64,000 nt of DNA from NCBI RefSeq assembly GCF_014641855.1, contig NZ_BMII01000023.1, forward strand, positions 1-64,000, written 5' to 3'. The DNA is from Shewanella inventionis. GTDB taxonomy: Bacteria; Pseudomonadota; Gammaproteobacteria; Enterobacterales; Shewanellaceae. Each line of letters opens with the position of its first letter. Position 1 is the stretch's first letter. Positions 24,265-34,001 of the stretch are shown in pieces. A model generated the notes under the pieces. It was given only the letters and a program-made list of their open reading frames with translations. It was not told where the DNA came from and made no database searches. A program made the translations under genes and the position numbers.

Positions 24265-24561
24265 ATATTGAGACCTGTTAAACTTTCAAGGTTGTGATTA
24301 CGAATTATTGGCCACTTATACAAGATGAGACTTTGAGGTGTAGTAAATCGATAACGCCGTATAAATGGTCAACAAACGCAGCACGAAGAGTTCAACTAAC
24401 ACTAGTATGTTAAACGAAAAGCGCATAGGCAATTCAATTGCAATTTACGCTCTTTTTTAAGCTAGAGTTTTAGAGCGTGACATTTATATGAACAATTAAC
24501 ATTCAAGCTCAGCGTTTATTATTAACACTCAAAAGTATTGAACACCCATTAATCATATTAA
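24265..24561 (+). ncRNA. Intergenic region with a possible small RNA (about 24328-24458)
   Basis: No protein gene is visible. A promoter-like pair, TTGTGA (24292-24297) and TTATAC (24316-24321), is spaced 18 bp apart. About 100 bases later a two-part stem (AGCG/CGCT outside, GCAATT/AATTGC inside, 24420-24451) ends in six T residues (24453-24458), like an intrinsic terminator. Together these could produce an RNA of about 130 nt. The evidence is structural only. Confidence 0.25.
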
Positions 24562-25323
24562 CTACCTTGGCGGTTTTTGCTTAAGCCAAATCCAAAAACC
24601 GCTCAACGATACCATCAATAGTGCTAGGGCAAACAAGTCCCACAGCCATATTGTTAAATGACCAAACAAGCGCCCGCTGTGCAAATCAAGCATCACCCGT
24701 TGCCAGCTCAAGTTAGCACTACGGGCCAGATTAATGATGTCGGTATCCAAAGTATCGCTTTTATTCAACCAGACAACAGGCGTTGTCAATGCGCTAACTT
24801 CTTGCCATTCAATGAGTTGTTCGTCGGCTTTAAATACTCCATTTTCTGTATTTAGCCATACCCGGTCATCAATTATGGCCAGCGCGAATAACCCAGGCGG
24901 AAGACCTGTACTAGTATTTTGGGTTTCTTGTAATTGGCCGTGCTTATCAAATAAATATAACTGTTGGGCATCAATTGCCACCAGCATATTACTGGTGTAA
25001 GCGGCGCTGATCAGTGTGTCGGCCGCTTCTAAAATCATTTGTTGGTTTTGCCACAATAAGTTGTCGGTAATGTATAACGCGGAAGGGCCGTGACCAAATT
25101 GAGCAACATGCTTAGGTGCAGCAATGCCGTAATAATCCAGTAACCATGCCTGAGTCACCCCCGTTTTATCTAACCCCAAGTCGTCGCTGTGATTAATCGC
25201 CACACCCGTTAACGTTAACAATAAAATAAATAATGCACTCGCCAAGCCTAAACGGCGATGCCAAGGGCGAAGCATACGTAAAAATCTGATACGGAGTGTG
25301 TTTTTTCGATAGGGAGTTGTCAC
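24562..25323 (-). CDS. PepSY-associated membrane protein
   Basis: The 253-residue protein starts at a GTG with AGG just upstream. It has an N-terminal helix with LRPWHRRLGLASALFILLLTLTG (PepSY_TM-type; about 18-41), a periplasmic beta-rich domain of about 170 residues, and a C-terminal helix (about 224-246) ending in KQKPPR. PepSY_TM proteins occur in heme or iron-linked electron transfer and in ferric reductases. The conserved histidine near the first helix may bind heme. It follows the FMN-binding gene by 20 bases on the same strand, so the two are probably one electron-transfer unit. The electron acceptor is not known. Confidence 0.75.
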   Translation of the reverse strand: MTTPYRKNTLRIRFLRMLRPWHRRLGLASALFILLLTLTGVAINHSDDLGLDKTGVTQAWLLDYYGIAAPKHVAQFGHGPSALYITDNLLWQNQQMILEAADTLISAAYTSNMLVAIDAQQLYLFDKHGQLQETQNTSTGLPPGLFALAIIDDRVWLNTENGVFKADEQLIEWQEVSALTTPVVWLNKSDTLDTDIINLARSANLSWQRVMLDLHSGRLFGHLTIWLWDLFALALLMVSLSGFWIWLKQKPPR

Positions 25324-25343
25324 GCTAACCTGCTTAACATGGC

Positions 25344-25868
25344 TTATTGATTAATATGGGCATCAAGCAACAGCGCAATACGCGACAGTTTTGTTAATGC
25401 TCTTACCGACAAGGTTGCCCCTGTGATACCGTCAATGTGTTTATCGAGTTGATGTTGTTCAGTTAACTTGGCCGCTTTAAATTGATCGGTAAAAAAATCA
25501 TGGCGAACTTCATCACCACGGCTTTCTCGGTACACCAATACTTTGGTTTGAGCAATTTGCTGATCTTTTACGTGAATACCAACAGTAATCGGCGATTCTT
25601 TACCAATTTCATCCATAATCCACACGGTTTCATTATTGTGCAGCCAATAACGTACGCGCATTTTATTAAATCGATGCGCTAAAATAGCCTCTACCGCTTG
25701 CTTTAAATCATCATCGAGCCATAACACCTTAGCCTCACCACTATTGCCGTTAAATGCCTGGCTTATAAATGCATCATTTGACTGATATTGAGTGGCAGCG
25801 TGTGCTTTGTGCGTTGGAAGATACCCTAAAAATAACAGTATTAAAAAGACTAAAGCGAAACGAAACAT
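25344..25868 (-). CDS. Exported FMN-binding domain protein
   Basis: The ATG at 25868 gives a 174-residue protein with a clean signal peptide (about 24 residues, ending HKAHA). A TTG at 25913 would add 15 mostly hydrophobic residues and spoil the signal peptide. The C-terminal half is an FMN-binding domain with the DGITGATLS motif, whose threonine or serine is the usual site of covalent flavin attachment by ApbE-type transferases. It is probably a periplasmic flavin electron carrier. It lies between a porin gene and a PepSY gene, all on the minus strand. The context points to iron reduction or another redox task. Confidence 0.8.
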   Translation of the reverse strand: MFRFALVFLILLFLGYLPTHKAHAATQYQSNDAFISQAFNGNSGEAKVLWLDDDLKQAVEAILAHRFNKMRVRYWLHNNETVWIMDEIGKESPITVGIHVKDQQIAQTKVLVYRESRGDEVRHDFFTDQFKAAKLTEQHQLDKHIDGITGATLSVRALTKLSRIALLLDAHINQ

Positions 25869-25901
25869 TAGCGCATACCATCCATAAACAATTAAAAATA
25901 A

Positions 25902-25931
25902 GGGTGCCGACAATATACACTGTTGGCACCC
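25902..25931 (-). terminator. Stem-loop between the porin and FMN-binding genes
   Basis: GGGTGCCGACA (25902-25912) pairs with TGTTGGCACCC (25921-25931) with one G-T pair. On the minus strand it is followed by TTATTTTTAATTG, so it could partly stop transcription after the porin gene and lower expression of the two redox genes downstream. Confidence 0.55.
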
Positions 25932-25985
25932 AAATTATTATCGATAATCGATTTACCGATAAATGGCGTTAACACTTATCAGTAT

Positions 25986-27161
25986 TTAGAACTGATAACC
26001 AACACCTAGGTTAAAGCCGTCCGAATCTGCTGCACCAGTGATTTTTTCAAAGTCAGCTTTAAAGACTACGTTTTCGTGTAACCAGTAGTTCACACCTACG
26101 TTAGTTTGCTTTTTCTTAGTTTCTGCACTGTTACCTGCATTGTTGTCCCACTCGTTGTATCGCGCAAATACACCAAACTGATCGTTAATGCGGTAAGCTG
26201 GTTCAATATAGAAACCATTTTGCTTATCGCGGCCTAATGCTTCAGCTTCTTGGCCGTCGATGTCCCACTGCGCAAATAATGCTTTAACGGTAAAGTTTTC
26301 AATGCTGTAAATAGCATGTGCCGTTAATAAGGTTGCAGATGCAGTATCAACGCCCGCTTCACCTTGAGTTAAATCTGATTGGTATTGCACAGTAGCCGCT
26401 AGCTCTAAACCCGGTACGGCAGTGTATTTAACACGGCCGCTGTAGGCTAAATCTTCACCTTTGGCTTCAGATACTTTTTGACGACCATTACGGATTTTAT
26501 AACCCGAGCTTTGGTCTAAATACAAACCAGAGGTTACGGCCGTATCAAACGCTAAACCTGGAGCGGCTTTCACATTAAGCGTTAAACCAGCTTCCCACCA
26601 TGTTGCAGGGATAATGTCTTTTTCAACTGGGTTACGCTCAACACCATAAAACGTATTCGGCTCATGAGTTTCGTTGATAATACCCACTGGCATTAAAAAT
26701 AGACCCGCTTTACCTGTGTACATCTCATTAAAGTCATGCTCAATATAAGCTTGCTCTAACTCAACTTCACCTTTTTTACCTTCACCCGCTAATGAATGTT
26801 CAACTTCTAGCTCAGAGAAAAAACGGGTTGTGCTATTAAACTCATGGCCAACAAATAATACAAAGCGGTGAAAGTCGAATTCTTTTTTATCGGTACCGGT
26901 TTTGTTATCAGTAATGTTGTTATAGTGCAATTCACCATAGCCACCAATAGTGGTAGCAGACTTGCTAGACGCGGTAGACTCAACAACATCAGCAGTTGTT
27001 TCTACTCGTTTTTCAGTTTGTTCAAGGCGCTTTTCAAGATCTTTCAACACTTTTTGTTGCTGTTCAATGATTTGGCGTAATTCGGTTGTTTCGTCAGATG
27101 CCGTAGCGTATTGGCTAGAAAACAGGCTTAATAAAGTTGCCGCAATTAACGTTTTTTTCAT
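25986..27161 (-). CDS. Outer-membrane porin with N-terminal coiled coil
   Basis: The 391-residue protein has a signal peptide (about 21 residues, ending YATA), a coiled-coil stretch rich in Gln/Glu/Lys (about 22-60), then a beta-barrel of alternating strands starting at TTIGGYGELHYNN and ending in NLGVGYQF with a C-terminal phenylalanine. It resembles phosphate-selective/OprP-like porins of Alteromonadales. The transported solute is not clear. The gene leads an operon with the FMN-binding and PepSY genes, and a Fur-like box lies upstream, so uptake of an iron compound is a fair guess, but only a guess. Confidence 0.8.
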   Translation of the reverse strand: MKKTLIAATLLSLFSSQYATASDETTELRQIIEQQQKVLKDLEKRLEQTEKRVETTADVVESTASSKSATTIGGYGELHYNNITDNKTGTDKKEFDFHRFVLFVGHEFNSTTRFFSELEVEHSLAGEGKKGEVELEQAYIEHDFNEMYTGKAGLFLMPVGIINETHEPNTFYGVERNPVEKDIIPATWWEAGLTLNVKAAPGLAFDTAVTSGLYLDQSSGYKIRNGRQKVSEAKGEDLAYSGRVKYTAVPGLELAATVQYQSDLTQGEAGVDTASATLLTAHAIYSIENFTVKALFAQWDIDGQEAEALGRDKQNGFYIEPAYRINDQFGVFARYNEWDNNAGNSAETKKKQTNVGVNYWLHENVVFKADFEKITGAADSDGFNLGVGYQF

Positions 27162-27568
27162 TTTTTATCCTGATAGGTCAATGTGAATAATATCGTAAAC
27201 TTATGTAAAGCAGTGTAAATTTTATGGGGATTATACATAACGTTTATGTTAATGCAAATTATTACTATTTAGTTTACAGGGCCTGTATCACATAAAATGA
27301 ATAAACTGATATTTGTCAGGATTAGCCTCAAATAACCGCAACAATGCCCAATCAACCTGAAGATACGTATTTCGCTTTGATTGGGAATAAAACCCTAGCC
27401 GCAACAAAAAAACTCCACTTATTAATGATGATTTGTCAGGTTTTTACCCCCAAAACACGCTATGATCTGCACTCGTCGCTATAGGCTTATTTCATCACGC
27501 GTCACAAAGACAAAGATGAGTGGCATTGCGAAAACGTTATTCACTTTTTATCGACATTAGGCAACACC
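27162..27568. promoter_or_regulatory. Divergent regulatory region with Fur-like box
   Basis: Read on the minus strand, 27248-27266 matches the 19-bp Fur box at 12 positions (AGTAATAATTTGCATTAAC), about 90 bases before the porin start codon. The region also holds two copies of ATTTGTCAGG (27311-27320 and 27431-27440), exactly 120 bases apart, and an inverted repeat CCCAATCAA/TTGATTGGG (27347-27355 and 27377-27385). No gene is seen. Confidence 0.4.
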
Positions 27569-28762
27569 ATGGCTATCAGAATTAAACTTAAACCCGGCCG
27601 CGAACGCTCACTCGATCGTCGTCACCCTTGGGTCTTTTCCAACGGCATACATAATGTTAATGGTGGTAAACCTCAAGCAGGTGATACCGTTGATGTAGTG
27701 GCACACGATGGACGCTGGTTAGGACGGGGAGCCTGGTCGCCCGAGTCGCAAATTCAAGTCAGGGTATGGACCTTCGATAAACAAGAAGAAATTGACGGCG
27801 ACTTTTTTGCAAGACGCATTAAACGCGCTCAAGCTGGACGTGATGATTTAATCCGCGAACAAGGGTTAACCGGGTATCGCCTTATTGCGGCCGAGTCAGA
27901 TGGGCTACCCGGTATCACCATTGACCGTTATGCCAATGTGCTTGTATGCCAACTCCTCAGTGCCGGTGCAGAAAAGTGGCGCGACACTATTGTTGAGCAA
28001 CTCGTGCAGCAATATCCAGATTGCGCCGTGTATGAACGCTCAGATGTCGATTCTCGTAAAAAAGAAGGCTTAGCGCCAGTAATGGGGCTACTGCACGGTG
28101 AACTATCACCAATGCCAGTCATCATTGAAGAAAACGGCATTAAAATCGCAGTCGATGTCGTAAAAGGCCATAAAACCGGTTTTTATTTAGACCAACGCGA
28201 CAACCGCGCAATGGCGGCTCGTTTTGTTAAAGGTAAATCGGTACTTAACTGTTTTTGTTACACAGGCACCTTTGGTTTGTATGCAGCTAAAGCGGGGGCG
28301 GCCAGTATTGAAAACGTTGATGTGTCAGGTTTAGCACTGCAAACCGCGCGTGACAATATGGCCATTAACAACCTTAATGATGACCATGTAAATTACAACG
28401 AAGCCGACGTATTTAAACTACTGCGCCAATACCGCGATGAAGGTAAAACCTTCGATGTTATCGTACTCGATCCACCTAAATTTGCGGATAATAAATCACA
28501 GTTAGATGGTGCATGTCGTGGCTACAAAGACATCAATATGATTGCCATGCAGTTACTTAATCCAGGCGGCATACTACTCACCTTCTCATGTTCAGGCTTA
28601 ATGCAGTCAGAGTTATTCCAGAAAGTCGTTGCTGATGCAGCATTAGATGCCAAACGAGAAGTGCAATTTGTTGAACGTATGCATCAAGCAAGCGATCACC
28701 CAATAAGTAGCGCATTCCCTGAGGGGTATTACCTTAAAGGCTTGGTTGCTCGCGTTTGGTAA
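27569..28762 (+). CDS. rlmI: 23S rRNA (cytosine-1962-C5)-methyltransferase RlmI
   Basis: RlmI methylates C1962 of 23S rRNA using S-adenosylmethionine. The 397-residue protein has an N-terminal PUA RNA-binding domain (about 1-80, with [15 protein letters not shown]), a central EEHEE-type beta region, and a Rossmann methyltransferase domain: [19 protein letters not shown] for SAM binding, LDPPKFA, and FSCSGLM with the catalytic cysteine (C341). Length equals E. coli RlmI (396). It is a single-gene unit; the next gene begins 37 bases later. Confidence 0.93.
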   Translation: MAIRIKLKPGRERSLDRRHPWVFSNGIHNVNGGKPQAGDTVDVVAHDGRWLGRGAWSPESQIQVRVWTFDKQEEIDGDFFARRIKRAQAGRDDLIREQGLTGYRLIAAESDGLPGITIDRYANVLVCQLLSAGAEKWRDTIVEQLVQQYPDCAVYERSDVDSRKKEGLAPVMGLLHGELSPMPVIIEENGIKIAVDVVKGHKTGFYLDQRDNRAMAARFVKGKSVLNCFCYTGTFGLYAAKAGAASIENVDVSGLALQTARDNMAINNLNDDHVNYNEADVFKLLRQYRDEGKTFDVIVLDPPKFADNKSQLDGACRGYKDINMIAMQLLNPGGILLTFSCSGLMQSELFQKVVADAALDAKREVQFVERMHQASDHPISSAFPEGYYLKGLVARVW

Positions 28763-28799
28763 TAAGCAATTATTGTTATAGGCAATGTAGGATTAAAAC

Positions 28800-29864
28800 A
28801 TGTTAAATCAGGTAGATAATAACAGTAAGACAGATAATCAAATGCGCTATTTATTTTATGTAACCTTGTCATACTCTTTTAGCGTACTTAGACCATTAGA
28901 AAAAGCGATAAATAAACGCGGCGGTAAAGTGGCGTGGTTTATCCCTAAGGGTAGTGAAGCTGAAAAGTTTCTTAAGGTTGATGATCTGCGTTTACTCGAT
29001 GTATACCAGGTGAAACAATTTAATCCTCACGCAACACTTGCACCGGGTAATTTTATACCTGACTTTTTCCCTGGAGTAAAAGTACAAGTTTTTCATGGTT
29101 TTGACTCCGGCAAAAAAGGCAAATTTAATATTCGAGGCTTTTTTGATTTATATTGCACTCAAGGGCCAAACATTACCCAAGGTTTTAGCTCAATCAATGA
29201 TGGTACTTGTGAGGTAGTTGAAACCGGTTGGTCAAAACTTGATCCATTATTTTCATTACACCCTGATACACATCAATTTAAATCAGATAAACCTGTTATT
29301 TTGTATGCGCCAACGTTTTCACCCAGCCTAACCAGCACTTATGCGTTATATCCTTATATAAAGCAATTGGCTCAAAGCAGAGATTGGCAATGGATTGTTA
29401 AACTGCATCCCAAAGCAACCGCTGAAGAAATTGAAATGTTTAAAGGCTTAACAAGTGACAAGTTGCAGTTTATTGAAACCGGCGATGTGATACCGCTATT
29501 GCAAGCAGCAGATGTTTTATTGTCAGATACTTCGTCAATACTCGCTGAATTCGCATTACAAGAAAAAGCCGTTGTGGCGTTCAATAACCGCCGCCCAGAA
29601 GAGTGGATGATCAATTTTCAACAAGCAGACCAACTCGAAAACATGCTAGACAACGCATTTCAACGCAGTGAAACGCTTTTACAAAATATCACCACTCATT
29701 GTAATGCGATTCATCCCTACCAAGATGGTTTGTCGAGTGAAAGAACATTAGACGCGATTGATAAACTTGTCGCTTCAGGCACTGATCATTTAAAAGCAAA
29801 ACCGTTTAATTTAATTCGCCGTTTAAAAATACGTAAAAAGTTAAAATACTATCGTTGGAGTTAG
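28800..29864 (+). CDS. CDP-glycerol:polyglycerophosphate-type transferase
   Basis: The 354-residue protein belongs to the Glyphos_transf/CDP-glycerol glycerophosphotransferase family, known from TagB/TagF of teichoic-acid synthesis. It has a GT-B-like fold with VFHGFDSGKKGKF (N-terminal domain), TGWSKLDPLF, YAPTFSPS, VKLHPK, and LLSDTSSILAEFAL in the nucleotide-binding half. TAGGA sits 8 bases ahead of the ATG at 28800. There is no signal peptide; it is likely a peripheral inner-membrane enzyme. In Gram-negative bacteria such proteins may add glycerol phosphate to surface polysaccharides; the acceptor here is unknown. No partner genes are adjacent. Confidence 0.8.
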   Translation: MLNQVDNNSKTDNQMRYLFYVTLSYSFSVLRPLEKAINKRGGKVAWFIPKGSEAEKFLKVDDLRLLDVYQVKQFNPHATLAPGNFIPDFFPGVKVQVFHGFDSGKKGKFNIRGFFDLYCTQGPNITQGFSSINDGTCEVVETGWSKLDPLFSLHPDTHQFKSDKPVILYAPTFSPSLTSTYALYPYIKQLAQSRDWQWIVKLHPKATAEEIEMFKGLTSDKLQFIETGDVIPLLQAADVLLSDTSSILAEFALQEKAVVAFNNRRPEEWMINFQQADQLENMLDNAFQRSETLLQNITTHCNAIHPYQDGLSSERTLDAIDKLVASGTDHLKAKPFNLIRRLKIRKKLKYYRWS

Positions 29865-29893
29865 CACTGTTTTAATACCATAACGTTATTGAT

Positions 29894-29927
29894 TCGGTTT
29901 TTTACAATCTAAAGAGTAAAAAACCGA
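29894..29927. other. Inverted repeat after the transferase gene
   Basis: TCGGTTTTTTAC (29894-29905) pairs perfectly with GTAAAAAACCGA (29916-29927) around a 10-nt loop. The stem is A/T-rich and has no T-run after it, so it is a possible but not a typical terminator. Confidence 0.45.
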
Positions 29928-30059
29928 GCCAATAAATAAAACAGACCTCAGAGTCCTGTACCATACAAAGACAACTAACATTGATGCGATACCCCACTAA
30001 CTATCGCTTTTTAATAAACCAATAAGCAGCTTAAAAATAATAAGAAATTAAGCTAACAC

Positions 30060-31121
30060 CTATTCATAAAATGTAATCGTTTGTAATAATACTTCACTAA
30101 AATCAAATATCTGATCAAGAGTGTCTATCGGATGCCTAGTTTCATTTTTATCAACGTCAAATACACCAAGATATTTTTGTTTCGCATTAAAGTGTAGGCG
30201 ACATAAAGGTTTACGATTATTATCGTCCAGTAATACACCAAAATAACTTTGAGTATCTCTTGCTATAATTCTTGTAGCATCTACTTTTTGTCTTAATATA
30301 GCTTTAACGATATTAAAACCTTCAACTTCATCATTAGTAGTAATAATTTTAGGTTTATCATCATCTTGAGCATTAGGAATTTCTTCATCCACTTTTGAAA
30401 CCTGTTCACTTCCTATTGCTGATTTCAACCTGTCATTAATACTATCACTAAGAAATTGTCTTAAGGCTTTTTTAGTTATTTCAGTGAATTGTTGCTTAAC
30501 TTTAGGTGTTAGAACACCGTCGTATGCTCTTGCTGCGAAAAATTTAATAAACTCTTCTTCTGGATCTTTAAATTGCTCATTTAGCAATTTTTTTACTTGA
30601 TTTAGATATTTAAGCTCACCAGCAGCACTCACTATAGACTCAACATCAAATGACGATTTTGTAAGCTTCTTAAGCTCAGGTACTAAATGTTCATCAATAT
30701 TTAATAAATCTAAGGTTAAAAATGGTTTTTCATCCATCTTATTAGGTGCATCAAGATCGGTAAAAAATTGATATTCTGTGCCATTTGTTAAAATGGCCAA
30801 ACGAGAGTTTGTAACCGAAAAATACCTAAAAAGCTGCCCAGCATGTTTAATTGATAACTTTTCACCATATTTTTTGCATTCGATGAGAATTTGTACTTCA
30901 CCATCCTTAACTAATGCATAGTCTACTTTTTCACCTTTTTTAGTTGCTATATCGGCAGTAAACTCGGGGATTACCTCGTTGGGATTAAAAACATCATAAC
31001 CTAACACTGTATGTAAAAATGGCATGATCAACGCATTTTTAGTGGCTTCTTCAGTTTGCAAACTGGCAGCTATTTGAGGAATCCTTTTTGATAAAACATC
31101 TATTCGTTCAATAAAATCCAT
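30060..31121 (-). CDS. Orphan HsdR N-terminal-like (PD-(D/E)XK) nuclease-domain protein
   Basis: The 353-residue protein begins with a type I restriction R-subunit N-terminal-like domain. Candidate metal-binding residues fit the PD-(D/E)XK pattern: E24/E25 in QTEEATKNAL, D67 in KVDYAL, and E81 and K83 in ILIECKK. The later part (about 145-353) is not recognised and contains an acidic linker near 230-250. No helicase motor, methylase (HsdM) or specificity (HsdS) gene is nearby, so it is not a working type I system. Visibly more A/T-rich codon use than its neighbours suggests horizontal acquisition. A role in defence or DNA metabolism is possible but unproven. Confidence 0.75.
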   Translation of the reverse strand: MDFIERIDVLSKRIPQIAASLQTEEATKNALIMPFLHTVLGYDVFNPNEVIPEFTADIATKKGEKVDYALVKDGEVQILIECKKYGEKLSIKHAGQLFRYFSVTNSRLAILTNGTEYQFFTDLDAPNKMDEKPFLTLDLLNIDEHLVPELKKLTKSSFDVESIVSAAGELKYLNQVKKLLNEQFKDPEEEFIKFFAARAYDGVLTPKVKQQFTEITKKALRQFLSDSINDRLKSAIGSEQVSKVDEEIPNAQDDDKPKIITTNDEVEGFNIVKAILRQKVDATRIIARDTQSYFGVLLDDNNRKPLCRLHFNAKQKYLGVFDVDKNETRHPIDTLDQIFDFSEVLLQTITFYE

Positions 31122-31217
31122 CTCATCGACCTCATGTTAATGATTAATGTCACTCCATTTTCAAGTTAGCAGAAAAATATCAAATACCATAATAATTTTC
31201 GTTCTTTATTAGAAAAT

Positions 31218-31246
31218 AAAAAAAGGCTTCAAAGAAGCCTTTTTTT
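31218..31246 (-). terminator. Terminator after glmS
   Basis: AAAAAAAGGCTTC (31218-31230) pairs with GAAGCCTTTTTTT (31234-31246) around a 3-nt loop. It lies 17 bases past the glmS stop codon. Confidence 0.88.
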
Positions 31247-31262
31247 ATAACAAATCAACACC

Positions 31263-33092
31263 TTACTCAACAGTAACCGACTTAGCTAGGTTACGTGGTT
31301 GGTCTACATCAGTACCTTTAATTAATGCCACATGGTATGACAATAATTGTAATGGAATGGTGTAAATCAGTGGTGCCATAAACTCATCACAATGTGGTAC
31401 TGGGATGACTTTCATGGTGTCGTCTGATTCAAACTCAGCATCGACATCAGCAAATACATACATTAAGCCGCCGCGGGCACGTACTTCTTCAACGTTAGAT
31501 TTAAGCTTCTCAAGTAACTCATTATTTGGTGCAACCACAATCACTGGCATGTCGGCATCAATAAGTGCTAATGGGCCGTGTTTTAACTCGCCTGAGGCGT
31601 ACGCTTCTGCGTGAATGTACGAAATTTCTTTCAGCTTTAACGCGCCTTCCATTGCGATTGGGTATTGATCGCCACGACCTAAGAATAACGCGTGGTGCTT
31701 GTCGGCGAAATCTTCTGCTAATTCAGCAATCGCATCGTCTAACCCTAGTGCTTGCTCAACCTTAGCGGGCATTGACAGTAAGCTTTGAGTAATTGCAGCT
31801 TCCATTTCGCTAGACATGCCATTATGACGACCAATAACTGTGGTCAACATTAACAAACCTGCAAGTTGCACGGTAAAGGCTTTGGTTGAGGCTACGCCAA
31901 TTTCAGCGCCGGCTTTCATCATATACGCCATGTCTGATTCGCGTACTAATGACGAACCTTGTGAGTTACAGATGGTTAATGTGGCTTTGTAACCCATCTC
32001 TTTTGCTAAGCGCATTGCTGCTAATGTGTCGGCTGTTTCACCTGACTGTGAAATAGTCACTAATAGGCTGTTTGGGAATAAATGCGATTTGCGGTAACGG
32101 AATTCTGATGCAATTTCAACGTTACACGATACGCCTGCCCAGTCTTCTAACCAGTAGCGCGCTGCCATACCTGCATGGTAACTGGTACCACAGGCAATAA
32201 TTTGTACGTGTTTAATGTCTTTTAACAATTCTGCGGCGTTTTCACCAAATGCAGAATCTAGTACTTTTCCGCCCGCTATACGGCCTTCTAAAGTGTGGGC
32301 AATAGCGGTTGGCTGCTCGTAAATCTCTTTTAGCATATAGTGACGGTATTCGCCTTTATCACCGGCGTCATGGGTCACTTCAGATTCTTTTACTTCACGC
32401 TTAACAGGGCTGCCGTTAAGGTCAAAAATGTTGACTTCGCGACGCGTCACTTCAGCGACATCGCCCTCTTCTAAAAAGGCAAATGAGCGAGTTACAGGCA
32501 GTAAGGCTAATTGATCTGAGGCAACAAAGTTTTCACCTAAACCAAAACCAATCACTAGCGGGCTACCACTTCGAGCCACAACCATACGCTCACTGTCACG
32601 ACGGTCGATAACCACTGTACCGTATGCGCCTTCGAGTTGTTTTACGGTAGCCTGCACTGCGGCCAATAAACTGCCAGCTGTTTTAAGCTCGTGATGTACT
32701 AAGTGACATATAACTTCGGTGTCTGTGTCTGATGAAAACACATAACCTAAGCCTTTAAGCATTTCACGTAGCTTGTTGTGGTTTTCAATAATACCGTTGT
32801 GTACTACGGCAATGTCACCCTCAGATAAATGCGGGTGAGCATTACGCTCACTTGGTTCACCATGAGTTGCCCAGCGAGTGTGAGCAATACCTGTGCCGCC
32901 AGCCAGTGGCGCGGCGTCTAGTGCTGATGATAACTCTTGTACTTTGCCTAAACGGCGAGTGCGGCTTAATTCACCTTGATTAATGACAGCAACACCCGCA
33001 GAGTCATAACCGCGGTATTCAAGGCGACGAAGGCCTTCTACTAAAATTTCTGCAACATCCCTTTGCGCAACAGCGCCTACGATTCCACACAT
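31263..33092 (-). CDS. glmS: Glutamine--fructose-6-phosphate aminotransferase GlmS
   Basis: GlmS makes glucosamine-6-phosphate from fructose-6-phosphate and glutamine, the first step toward UDP-GlcNAc for peptidoglycan and LPS. The 609-residue protein has the N-terminal glutaminase with catalytic Cys2 (MCGIVGAV), [22 protein letters not shown], and two SIS domains with [11 protein letters not shown] and STKAFTVQL, ending in LAKSVTVE. Length equals E. coli GlmS (609). It follows a DeoR-family regulator gene by 36 bases on the same strand, so the two are probably cotranscribed. Confidence 0.96.
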   Translation of the reverse strand: MCGIVGAVAQRDVAEILVEGLRRLEYRGYDSAGVAVINQGELSRTRRLGKVQELSSALDAAPLAGGTGIAHTRWATHGEPSERNAHPHLSEGDIAVVHNGIIENHNKLREMLKGLGYVFSSDTDTEVICHLVHHELKTAGSLLAAVQATVKQLEGAYGTVVIDRRDSERMVVARSGSPLVIGFGLGENFVASDQLALLPVTRSFAFLEEGDVAEVTRREVNIFDLNGSPVKREVKESEVTHDAGDKGEYRHYMLKEIYEQPTAIAHTLEGRIAGGKVLDSAFGENAAELLKDIKHVQIIACGTSYHAGMAARYWLEDWAGVSCNVEIASEFRYRKSHLFPNSLLVTISQSGETADTLAAMRLAKEMGYKATLTICNSQGSSLVRESDMAYMMKAGAEIGVASTKAFTVQLAGLLMLTTVIGRHNGMSSEMEAAITQSLLSMPAKVEQALGLDDAIAELAEDFADKHHALFLGRGDQYPIAMEGALKLKEISYIHAEAYASGELKHGPLALIDADMPVIVVAPNNELLEKLKSNVEEVRARGGLMYVFADVDAEFESDDTMKVIPVPHCDEFMAPLIYTIPLQLLSYHVALIKGTDVDQPRNLAKSVTVE

Positions 33093-33128
33093 GTTATTTT
33101 CCTTTACGATATTAGATATTAAATTAAT

Positions 33129-33899
33129 TTAGTTTGCATATGGCGCAAGTATCACTTTTACGCCATGTGCTGAAATAGTTTCTACGGCTTGCGGGCTAAT
33201 GTTGTCGTCAGTAACTAACACATTCACCACATCCCACGGCAGTTCCAGGTTGGGGATCCGCCGGCCTATTTTGGTCGACTCTAATAGCACCACCACTTCA
33301 CGTGACATTTCGGCCATCACTTTACTGAGTCCGGTGAGTTCATTAAATGTGGTGGTTCCACGATCAAGATCGATGCCGTCTGCACCGATAAATAATTGGT
33401 CGAAGTTATATGAACGTAATACTTGCTCTGCCACCTGGCCCTGAAAAGACTCTGAATGCGGATCCCAGGTACCACCGGTCATCAATAATGTCGGTTCGTT
33501 TTCAAGTTCGTGTATGGCATTGGCTAGTTGCAATGAGTTTGTCATCACCACTAGGCCACGCTTATCATTAAGCTGTTGCACTATCCCCGATGTGGTACTG
33601 CCACTGTCTATTATGATTCGGTTATGATCGCGAATGAGCTCAGCGGCTTTTGCTGCAATGGCTTGTTTGTTCAACGACAATGTTTCGTTTGCTATTTGGG
33701 TCATTTCTTGAGGAACAGGAACGGCCCCACCATAACGACGTAGCAATAAACCATGAGTTTCAAGCATGGCTAAATCTTTACGAATAGTGACTTCTGAGGT
33801 CGCGAACAAACTGGCCAGTTCATCGACACTGACTTCACCTTGCTCGTTAACCAATTTAATGATCGAATGGCGACGTTGTTGAGTATTACGTTTGGTCAT
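33129..33899 (-). CDS. DeoR-family transcriptional regulator
   Basis: The 256-residue protein has an N-terminal DeoR winged helix (about 6-60, VSVDELASLFATSEVTIRKDLAMLE) and a C-terminal sugar-phosphate-sensing domain with IIDSGSTTSG, MTNSLQLANAI, TGGTWDPHSESFQG and FIGADGIDLDRGTTTFNE. It lies between glmU and glmS and is most likely cotranscribed with glmS, suggesting that it adjusts amino-sugar synthesis in response to a phosphosugar such as glucosamine-6-phosphate. That link is inference from position. No operator could be identified in the short upstream gap. Confidence 0.88.
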   Translation of the reverse strand: MTKRNTQQRRHSIIKLVNEQGEVSVDELASLFATSEVTIRKDLAMLETHGLLLRRYGGAVPVPQEMTQIANETLSLNKQAIAAKAAELIRDHNRIIIDSGSTTSGIVQQLNDKRGLVVMTNSLQLANAIHELENEPTLLMTGGTWDPHSESFQGQVAEQVLRSYNFDQLFIGADGIDLDRGTTTFNELTGLSKVMAEMSREVVVLLESTKIGRRIPNLELPWDVVNVLVTDDNISPQAVETISAHGVKVILAPYAN

Positions 33900-34001
33900 T
33901 TGATTAAAAATCTTTCACATAAGTTTCGAAACGAAAGATATTTTAACATCAAATGAAACTTTATCTAGATCTGAATGATTCAAATTGAAATAAAAGTACA
34001 A

